Of a stretch of 6,968 nt of DNA, positions 1 through 4,385 are shown piece by piece (within the stretch, counting starts at the first letter, position 1; every line of letters begins with the position of its first letter). The stretch is from Oscillospiraceae bacterium (lineage in GTDB: Bacteria; Bacillota; Clostridia; Oscillospirales; Acutalibacteraceae). The position numbers and the translations under genes are program-made. The stretch spans positions 1 through 6,968 of the forward strand of contig DOUO01000048.1 in assembly GCA_003520555.1 (NCBI GenBank), read 5' to 3'. Under the pieces are notes generated by a model. The model was not told the DNA's origin. It worked only from the letters and a program-made list of their open reading frames with translations, and made no database searches.

Positions 1-18
1 TGTCAACACCTTTTTTGA
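1..18 (-). repeat. 18-bp direct repeat, copy A (contains a -35-like TTGACA on the minus strand)
   Basis: The first 18 bases are identical to 465-482. In the second copy the minus-strand TTGACA is the -35 box of a clear promoter. By analogy, the minus-strand TTGACA at 1-6 may be the -35 box of another leftward promoter whose -10 box lies beyond the window edge. An A/T-rich tract (about 11-38) lies upstream of it, as in copy B. The repeat identity is seen directly. The promoter role of this copy is inferred because its -10 box is not in the window. Confidence 0.6.
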
Positions 19-104
19 TTTTTTTTGAAAAAATTTTTGCTTTTATGCTTTAGTGCGCTAAAGTGTCAAGACGGCACAAAATCCGCGCGCCAACTATTCG
101 TAAA

Positions 105-131
105 AGAATGCGGGTATCAGATGATACCCGC
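105..131 (-). terminator. Intrinsic terminator of the 53-codon gene
   Basis: A perfect 10-bp inverted repeat, GCGGGTATCA (110-119) and TGATACCCGC (122-131), is separated by only two bases, so in RNA about 8-9 pairs would close a 4-6 nt loop. On the minus strand the stem is followed by a short T-rich run (ATTCTTTT). It covers the last codons and stop codon of the small leftward gene, a common compact arrangement. The plus-strand side is also pyrimidine-rich, but nothing obvious is transcribed rightward into it. Confidence 0.7.
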
Positions 132-278
132 TTCCTTTGCTTCCTTCATCAGCTTTTCCCTTGCTTCCTTGACCGCACGCTTTTCACGTTCCCAGCAACG
201 GAAGTCATCGCTCATCTCAGCACAGAAGTCAGCCCAATCCAGTTCGCTCATTTTCTTTACGTATTCTTCCTTAGTCAT
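117..278 (-). CDS. Small highly charged helical protein, 53 aa, unknown function
   Basis: The reading frame runs ATG at 278-276 to TGA at 119-117 and encodes 53 residues starting MTKEEYVKKMSELDWADFC and ending KEAKEAGII. I do not recognise a family. The C-terminal half (about residues 28-50) is dense in Lys, Arg and Glu with Ala and should form an amphipathic or coiled-coil helix. The N-terminal half is acidic with two Trp and two Cys. There is no signal peptide or membrane segment, so it is probably cytosolic. Support for a real gene is strong for its size: a near-consensus promoter (312-340), an AAAGGAG ribosome site about 11 nt before the ATG, and a stem terminator overlapping the stop. 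Longer open frames on the opposite strand here have none of these signals. It could be a small regulatory or adaptor protein. No function can be assigned. Confidence 0.75.
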   Translation of the reverse strand: MTKEEYVKKMSELDWADFCAEMSDDFRCWEREKRAVKEAREKLMKEAKEAGII

Positions 279-311
279 TGTCTTTCAATCTCCTTTCCTT
301 TTTGCACTTAT

Positions 312-340
312 AGTATAACATACTTTTAGACGGTTGTCAA
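312..340 (-). promoter_or_regulatory. Sigma-A promoter of the 53-codon gene
   Basis: On the minus strand a perfect TTGACA (335-340) is separated by 17 bp from TATACT (312-317), which carries the TG of an extended -10 box (TGTTATACT). Transcription would start near 305, giving a leader of about 27 nt before the ATG at 278. This is one of the strongest promoter matches in the window. Confidence 0.8.
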
Positions 341-344
341 GAGG

Positions 345-435
345 TTTTGAAAACTTTTTCCGGATTATTTTACACCGACCATTAACCCTCAAGGAGTGGC
401 TCTCTTTGCGCTCGCCGTTCTCATTTCCCCTTGAC
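345..435 (-). other. Short leader or small RNA segment between two tandem promoters, no credible gene
   Basis: Between the promoter at 442-470 and the one at 312-340 lie about 90 transcribed bases with no convincing coding frame. A stem of eight pairs (one G-U) can form between 427-434 and 389-396, right at the predicted 5' end of the RNA, closing a 30-nt loop rich in A and G on the minus strand. The 11-codon frame inside it (424-389) has an AAGGGG motif only two bases before its ATG, too close for normal initiation. The segment could be a structured 5' leader of the small gene or a small RNA. I see no terminator that would separate the two. Confidence 0.35.
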
Positions 436-441
436 AATTAT

Positions 442-470
442 AATATAACATAAATTAGAGAAAATGTCAA
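442..470 (-). promoter_or_regulatory. Strong sigma-A promoter, leftward
   Basis: On the minus strand a perfect TTGACA (465-470), a 17-bp spacer and TATATT (442-447) with TG-extended -10 (TGTTATATT) form a near-consensus promoter. Transcription would start near 435. An A/T-rich upstream tract (about 475-506) resembles an UP element. No gene lies immediately downstream, so its product is either a leader for the small gene at 117-278 or a short RNA. Confidence 0.75.
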
Positions 471-482
471 CACCTTTTTTGA
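465..482 (-). repeat. 18-bp direct repeat, copy B
   Basis: It is identical to positions 1-18 and contains the -35 box of the promoter at 442-470. An A/T-rich tract follows it in both copies. Farther upstream, an inverted repeat (476-484 with 488-496) and a perfect 12-bp palindrome, AATATCGATATT (495-506), sit just beyond this copy. Confidence 0.7.
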
Positions 483-554
483 AAAAATTTCAAAAATATC
501 GATATTGAACATTAAACTCGCGTTTGCGCGGTATGTACAAACCGGTATGAACGC

Positions 555-1439
555 TTACGAATTTTTCTCGGAAATCAGCTTTTCAAGGTCGTTCCGTGTA
601 AAAACATAACGCTTGTTGCAGAATTGACAAACAGCTTCGGCTTCACCCTTTTCATCAGCCATTGCGCGGATGTCTTCATCGCTCATAGTCATGAAATAAC
701 GTTCAAGCTTTTCACGCGAGCAGCCGCATACATAGTTAACAGGATTTTCGTCAAGCACCTCGACCTCAAAGCCTTCGAGCGCGGTTTTGCAGATATCAAG
801 TATAGTCATACCCTTTGCAAGCATTGTTGTAACCGGTTCAAGCTTGGCGATGTTTTTTTCAAGCTTATCAATTGTGTCATCATAAGCTCCGGGCAAAAGC
901 TGAATAAGCAGTCCGCCGGCAAGCAGAACCTCGCCATCCTCCTTATCAATCAAAACACCCAGCGCGCAGACCGTCGGAACCTGCTCGCTTACGGCAAAAT
1001 AATTTGTGATATCCTCGGCAATTTCTCCGCTTACAAGCTCAACCTGACCTATATACGGGTCGCCCGTGCCGTAGTCGCGAAGCACGCTGAGCGTACCGTT
1101 TTTGCCTACCGCCTTTGAAACATTGATTTTGCCGTTGTTGTAGTATTCGGTTTCGACCTGCGGATTTTCCGCGTATCCGCGCACGTTTCCACGGCTGTCG
1201 GCAACAGCTACAAGAGCTCCCATTTTGCCGTCACCCAAAATCCGCAAATTGATAAACGCGTCCTTCTGCTTAAGCATATTGCCCATAATTGACGCGGCGC
1301 ACAAAAGTCTGCCCAGCGCGGCTGTGGCGCTGCGGCTGAGGTTATGAAGCTTTTTTGCGGTAAATACTATATCCGAAGCGTCGATTGCGGAAGCCATAAC
1401 CGCGCCGTCGCTTGTTATACAACGTATGATTTTATCCAT
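555..1439 (-). CDS. hslO: Redox-regulated molecular chaperone Hsp33
   Basis: This 294-residue protein matches Hsp33, a cytosolic holdase chaperone that is inactive when reduced and zinc-bound and is switched on by oxidative disulfide formation plus unfolding, protecting proteins from aggregation. The length is normal for the family. The C-terminal redox switch is intact: Cys238 and Cys240 (VCGCSREK) and Cys271 and Cys274 (CQFCNKRYVF), the four zinc-binding cysteines. The N-terminal part has the usual features, including the GDGKMGALVAVAD stretch (about 69-81) and GYAENPQV (88-95). The ATG at 1439 follows an AGGA site that overlaps the stop codon of the preceding methyltransferase gene, with only 9 nt between the two frames. 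It is therefore probably the last gene of the yerC-methyltransferase-hslO operon. No strong intrinsic terminator is visible after it; only a weak CGCG-TTTG-CGCG hairpin (519-530) lies downstream. Confidence 0.96.
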   Translation of the reverse strand: MDKIIRCITSDGAVMASAIDASDIVFTAKKLHNLSRSATAALGRLLCAASIMGNMLKQKDAFINLRILGDGKMGALVAVADSRGNVRGYAENPQVETEYYNNGKINVSKAVGKNGTLSVLRDYGTGDPYIGQVELVSGEIAEDITNYFAVSEQVPTVCALGVLIDKEDGEVLLAGGLLIQLLPGAYDDTIDKLEKNIAKLEPVTTMLAKGMTILDICKTALEGFEVEVLDENPVNYVCGCSREKLERYFMTMSDEDIRAMADEKGEAEAVCQFCNKRYVFTRNDLEKLISEKNS

Positions 1440-1448
1440 AATTTCATC

Positions 1449-2207
1449 CTATTCTTCGCCGTTTTCTTTAATTCGCCTTGCAACATAAACAGCTCTTTGT
1501 TCGTCATGAGCAGGCTCATCAAAGGTGAAATCGCCGTAGACCGCCTCAACAGCAAAGCCGGCGGCTTTGAGCATTGTCCTGAGCTGAGTATCGCTGTAGG
1601 CTCGTTCGCAAAAGTTTTCGCTTTGTCTGTAATAAACGCTGCCGTCACGTTCAAAAAAATCAAGGTCAATGCTTACGATGTCGTTTTCTTCAAGGGTATT
1701 TTGCCAGGCGCAAAACACCCTGTCGTTTTCAATAATAAAGGCATTGTCGCCCAGTACCTTGCGGTGCTTGTAAACCGTGTTTACGTCAAACACAAAAAGT
1801 CCGCCCGTTTCCATAAAACCGCCAAGTCTGTTAAACGCTGTTTGCAGCGTTTCTTCATCTGTAATATGGTTAATGCTGTCAAGCGTACAGAAGCAGGTGT
1901 CAATTTTTTCGGGAAGATCAAGCTCCTGCATTTTTTGGTTAACAAATAAAATATGCAGTCCCTGTTCAAGACTTTTTTGCATCGCTTCGCTCAGCATTTC
2001 TACGCTTGCGTCGGCTCCGAAAACTTCTACGCCTCGTTTTTTCAGCTCAATCGCAAGGCTGCCTGTGCCGCAGGCGAGGTCAAGAGTGTAGCCTGCCTTG
2101 TTTCCGTGCCTTTTTAAGAGGCTTAATAAATAGTCGCAGCGTTCGCTGTAGCGCGCGTCCTCCATAAGAGCGTCGTAATAATCGGCAAAGCTTGAATACG
2201 CAGGCAT
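1449..2207 (-). CDS. Class I SAM-dependent methyltransferase (YqeM-like)
   Basis: A 252-residue Rossmann-fold methyltransferase. The SAM-binding motif I is LDLACGTG (residues 42-49), followed by an acidic residue at the end of strand 2 (Asp66 in GADAS) that should bind the ribose. The opening FADYYDALMED is typical of the YqeM-like group of small-molecule or RNA methyltransferases, whose substrate is generally not known. I chose the ATG at 2207 rather than the GTG one codon upstream because GAGGG lies 6 nt before the ATG but only 3 nt before the GTG. The ATG overlaps the TGA of the upstream yerC-like gene (TGATG), which points to translational coupling. Downstream, hslO starts 9 nt after the stop. 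The substrate cannot be deduced from sequence. Confidence 0.88.
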   Translation of the reverse strand: MPAYSSFADYYDALMEDARYSERCDYLLSLLKRHGNKAGYTLDLACGTGSLAIELKKRGVEVFGADASVEMLSEAMQKSLEQGLHILFVNQKMQELDLPEKIDTCFCTLDSINHITDEETLQTAFNRLGGFMETGGLFVFDVNTVYKHRKVLGDNAFIIENDRVFCAWQNTLEENDIVSIDLDFFERDGSVYYRQSENFCERAYSDTQLRTMLKAAGFAVEAVYGDFTFDEPAHDEQRAVYVARRIKENGEE

Positions 2208-2509
2208 CACTTGCCCTCGGATTCCGCGATATTGTCAAGCACCAGAGTGTAGCCGTATGTATCATTGTCAAACAACGCGCGCTTTACCCTGCTGATTGTA
2301 GCGGTTGAAGCGCCTGTTTCCTTGACGATTTCGGTGTAAACCTTTTTTTCGGTCAGCATTTTTGCCACCAGAAGTCTTTGTGACATCGCCTTAAGCTCGG
2401 CGCTTGTGCAAAGGTCCTCAAAGAAACGGTAACACTCCTCTTTATTTTTCAGCGACAGAATTGCGTCAAACAAAAAATCGGTCGCGTTGTTTTTAAGCTT
2501 AGAATTCAA
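2207..2509 (-). CDS. yerC: YerC/YecD family TrpR-like regulator
   Basis: A 100-residue protein of the TrpR-like YerC/YecD family, small DNA-binding proteins widespread in Firmicutes and related to the tryptophan repressor. The family core is clear: DAILSLKNKEECYRFFEDLC (15-34), then the helix-turn-helix region with the signature ETGASTATISRVKRAL (about 64-79). I place the start at TTG 2509, not at the ATG at 2542. A GGAGG site lies 7 nt before the TTG, the resulting length is close to Bacillus YerC (about 104 aa), and the predicted transcription start (about 2540) falls inside the upstream ATG. It is the first gene of an operon with the methyltransferase and hslO, and its TGA overlaps the next ATG. 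Its targets and any ligand are unknown; autoregulation is possible but no operator is evident. Confidence 0.9.
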   Translation of the reverse strand: MNSKLKNNATDFLFDAILSLKNKEECYRFFEDLCTSAELKAMSQRLLVAKMLTEKKVYTEIVKETGASTATISRVKRALFDNDTYGYTLVLDNIAESEGK

Positions 2510-2546
2510 AACAATTCCTCCGTTTGCAAAATTTTCATACATTAAA

Positions 2547-2575
2547 ATTTTACCACATAAAAGTAAAAAAGTAAA
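2547..2575 (-). promoter_or_regulatory. Sigma-A promoter of the yerC-methyltransferase-hslO operon
   Basis: On the minus strand TTTACT (2570-2575) lies 17 bp from TAAAAT (2547-2552). The -10 box is preceded by TGG, giving an extended -10 (TGGTAAAAT). Transcription would begin near 2540, about 30 nt before the TTG start of the first gene. Confidence 0.65.
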
Positions 2576-2640
2576 GTGTTTTGCCTTCCGTTTTTTTGTT
2601 TATGTTTTCAAATTAATAATTTCGTTTCCAAACCGGCGGC

Positions 2641-2674
2641 AAATAATTAAGGAACGGCTGAAAACCGTTCCTTA
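2641..2674 (-). terminator. Intrinsic terminator of sigG
   Basis: A perfect 10-bp stem, TAAGGAACGG (2648-2657) with CCGTTCCTTA (2665-2674), closes a 7-nt loop. On the minus strand it is followed by a T-rich run (ATTATTT). It lies 17 nt after the sigG stop codon and separates sigG from the yerC promoter. Confidence 0.75.
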
Positions 2675-2690
2675 CAATAACTTTCGACTG

Positions 2691-3473
2691 TTAAATATTC
2701 TTTTTGATATTATTTAGCGCGCCCTTTTCTATTCTGCTGACCTGAGCTTGTGAAATGCCTATTTCAGCGGCAACCTCCATCTGTGTTTTGCCCTTAAAGA
2801 ACCTGAGCGTCAAAATACGTTTTTCCCTGTCGGAAAGCCCTTTTATCGCGTCGCGCACGGCAAGCTCCTCAAGCCAAGTGTTATCGTCGCGACTGTCGCC
2901 TATCTGATCCATAACGTAAACCGTGTCGTTGCCGTCGGAAAACACGGGTTCATACAGCGAAACCGGTTCAACAACCGCTTCAAGTGCAATAACAACATCC
3001 TCCTTGGAAATTTTAAGTCTTTCGGCAATTTCCTCGACGGTTGGTTCACGGTTGTTTTCCGCGGTCAGCTTTTCTTTAATCTGCATGGCGTGATACGCTG
3101 TGTCGCGCATCGAACGGGAAACCCGCACGGCATTGTTGTCGCGAAGATAACGTCGGATTTCACCTATAATCATCGGAACGCCGTATGTGCTGAAGCGAAC
3201 GTCAAGATCCGGGTCAAAATTATCAATCGCCTTAATCAGCCCGATTACTCCCACCTGAAACAAATCGTCGGGGTTTTCTCCTCTTCCCAAAAATCTGCGC
3301 ACAACAGACAAAACAAGCCGCAGGTTTCCGTTTATCATCTTGTCTCTTGCCGCTTTTTTGGAAGCGCAGCTTCCGTTTTTTATTTCAAGCAGCAACGCGC
3401 GTTTTTCTTCCTCGCTGAGCACCTTAAGGCGCGAGGTGTTTATTCCGCAAATTTCAACTTTTCCGTACTGCAA
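2691..3473 (-). CDS. sigG: RNA polymerase sporulation sigma factor SigG
   Basis: This is the late forespore sigma factor, which directs RNA polymerase to germination, DNA-protection and spore-maturation genes after engulfment. The 260-residue product equals Bacillus subtilis SigG in length. It keeps the family's N-terminal KVEICGINTS (5-14), the region 2 block NGNLRLVLSV (48-57), DDLFQVGVIGLIKAIDNF (69-86), FSTYGVPMIIGEIRRYLRDN (94-113) and the region 4 helix-turn-helix GKTQMEVAAEIGISQAQVSR (228-247). The start is TTG at 3473: GGAGGT sits exactly 6 nt upstream, and homology begins here. A longer frame reaching 3530 includes the ribosome site itself and is not real. Asn48 aligns with Asn45 of B. 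subtilis SigG, the residue tied to recognition by the anti-sigma factor Gin/CsfB. No spoIIGA or sigE is adjacent. The gene has its own terminator. Confidence 0.95.
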   Translation of the reverse strand: MQYGKVEICGINTSRLKVLSEEEKRALLLEIKNGSCASKKAARDKMINGNLRLVLSVVRRFLGRGENPDDLFQVGVIGLIKAIDNFDPDLDVRFSTYGVPMIIGEIRRYLRDNNAVRVSRSMRDTAYHAMQIKEKLTAENNREPTVEEIAERLKISKEDVVIALEAVVEPVSLYEPVFSDGNDTVYVMDQIGDSRDDNTWLEELAVRDAIKGLSDREKRILTLRFFKGKTQMEVAAEIGISQAQVSRIEKGALNNIKKNI

Positions 3474-3479
3474 GCAAAG

Positions 3480-3528
3480 ACCTCCGTTCGGTATACATAA
3501 AGTATTGACCGAAGCGGATAAGATATGC
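3480..3528 (-). promoter_or_regulatory. sigG 5' region: strong ribosome site and tentative SigF/SigG-type -35 box
   Basis: GGAGGT at 3480-3485 (minus strand) is the ribosome binding site that fixes the TTG start. Upstream, GCATA (3524-3528) matches the GYATA -35 element recognised by SigF and SigG. A GG-led -10-like stretch follows (GGTCAATACT, 3501-3510), but the spacing is short (13 bp) and the -10 fit is poor. No good sigma-A promoter is present between the phosphatase terminator and sigG. The ribosome site is certain; the promoter is a guess. Confidence 0.35.
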
Positions 3529-3554
3529 AAAGCCCGATGAAGTTATTAACTTGC

Positions 3555-3590
3555 AAAAAAAGAAACGCCCGGTTTTAATCAAGCGTTTCT
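3555..3590 (-). terminator. Intrinsic terminator of the PAP2 phosphatase gene
   Basis: On the minus strand the stop codon (3591-3593) is followed directly by AGAAACGC (3583-3590), a 14-nt loop, GCGTTTCT (3561-3568) and a run of six T (3555-3560). This is a textbook rho-independent terminator and should isolate sigG from the phosphatase transcript. Confidence 0.85.
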
Positions 3591-4145
3591 TTATACGGGA
3601 AAAAACAATGTTTTCGGCACGATAGCGTTCATCAACAGCACCGTAATCGCTCCGCAGGTCATCCCCAACAGGAATCCGACCAAAACGTCGGTGAGGTAAT
3701 GAACCCTTAAATACACACGCGAAAAAGCAATAATTGACGCCACCAGCGCTATGGGAATAATTACATATACCGGGCACTGGCTGAAAATCGCCACGGAAAC
3801 TACAGAAAACGATGAAGCCGTGTGTCCCGACGGAAAAGAATAATACTTCGGCTTTTTAATCAGCTGTTCTTCCTCGTCAAGACTGTGGCAGGGACGAACA
3901 CGCTTGACCGTGTGCTTTATTATTCCCTCGCCCATCAGTGAAGTAAGTCCGAGCGCGAAAATAATTGTAAGCCCGGTGTAACGCCAGCGCGGAATGATTA
4001 AAAACGGCAGGCAAACCGCCCACCACACAATTCCTGCGTTTCCGAGGCGTGAGGCGGTTACCATAATTCTGTTCAATTTTGGGCGGTGAATTCTGCTTAT
4101 GTTTTCCAGAACTCTGTTGTCAAGCCTTTGTAATCTGCTGAACAT
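3591..4145 (-). CDS. PAP2 superfamily membrane phosphatase
   Basis: A 184-residue integral membrane protein of the type 2 phosphatidic acid phosphatase family, which dephosphorylates lipid phosphates such as undecaprenyl diphosphate or phosphatidic acid at the membrane. All three signature motifs are intact: KX6RP (Lys77, Arg84-Pro85), PSGH (105-108) and SRX5HX3D (Ser142-Arg143, His149, Asp153), with catalytic His149 and proton donor His108. Hydrophobic segments lie at about 38-52, 57-71, 111-120, 126-141 and 154-174. The size suits the bacterial BcrC/YodM-like branch, but the exact substrate cannot be told from sequence. The ATG at 4145 has GGAG 8 nt upstream. A promoter lies at 4238-4246, and a strong terminator directly follows the stop, so it is a single-gene unit. 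It is divergent from the sensor kinase operon. Confidence 0.92.
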   Translation of the reverse strand: MFSRLQRLDNRVLENISRIHRPKLNRIMVTASRLGNAGIVWWAVCLPFLIIPRWRYTGLTIIFALGLTSLMGEGIIKHTVKRVRPCHSLDEEEQLIKKPKYYSFPSGHTASSFSVVSVAIFSQCPVYVIIPIALVASIIAFSRVYLRVHYLTDVLVGFLLGMTCGAITVLLMNAIVPKTLFFPV

Positions 4146-4237
4146 ATACCCAACTCCGTGGTAACAATTAACGGCAAAGATGAACTTTCCTTATCTTCAG
4201 TTTGACATTCAAACATTTTATTTGCTTACTCATAATA

Positions 4238-4246
4238 ATTATAACA
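4238..4246 (-). promoter_or_regulatory. Promoter of the PAP2 phosphatase (extended -10)
   Basis: On the minus strand a perfect TATAAT (4238-4243) is preceded by TGT, forming an extended -10 box. No good -35 hexamer is present at 16-18 bp, which extended -10 promoters tolerate. Transcription would start near 4231, leaving an untranslated leader of about 86 nt with no recognised riboswitch fold. Confidence 0.5.
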
Positions 4247-4326
4247 CATAATATTCAAAAATAACAGTACTTTTTTAAAATTACGGCGTTAATATTTTCA
4301 AATTGACCGCAAGGCTTAAATTTTTA

Positions 4327-4355
4327 TTGACGGTGACAAAATCTGACATTATAAT
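4327..4355 (+). promoter_or_regulatory. Sigma-A promoter of the sensor kinase operon
   Basis: TTGACG (4327-4332), a 17-bp spacer and a perfect TATAAT (4350-4355). The start site would be near 4362, about 24 nt before the ATG at 4386. The short repeated TGAC words nearby (TTGACC, TTGACG, GTGACA, CTGACA at 4303-4347) could be regulator contacts, but this is speculative. Confidence 0.75.
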
Positions 4356-4385
4356 AGTAATAGATTACAGACAAGGAATGATAAT

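Noticed and set aside
25..329. Rightward open frames of 97 and 88 codons across the left-end region
   Set aside because: They lie antisense to the 53-codon leftward gene, have no ribosome site or promoter, and their composition (Ser/Phe runs) is that of an opposite-strand shadow.
389..424. Leftward 11-codon frame (MRTASAKRATP) as a leader peptide
   Set aside because: The AAGGGG motif is only two bases from the ATG, and nothing downstream resembles an attenuator tied to its codons.
519..530. Terminator after hslO (CGCG-TTTG-CGCG)
   Set aside because: The stem has only four pairs and is not followed by a proper T run, so it was not listed as a terminator.
624..1118. Rightward 164-codon open frame inside hslO
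   Set aside because: It is a shadow of the well-supported hslO reading frame on the other strand.
1344..1949. Rightward 201-codon open frame
   Set aside because: It is entirely antisense to the methyltransferase and hslO, which carry clear family motifs; no initiation signals are present.
3454..3777. Leftward 107-codon frame bridging the phosphatase and sigG
   Set aside because: It runs through the phosphatase C-terminus in another frame, across the terminator and the sigG ribosome site, and has no recognisable domain.
4146..4237. Riboswitch in the 86-nt leader of the phosphatase gene
   Set aside because: No conserved riboswitch core or strong stem is visible, and there is no terminator-antiterminator pair.
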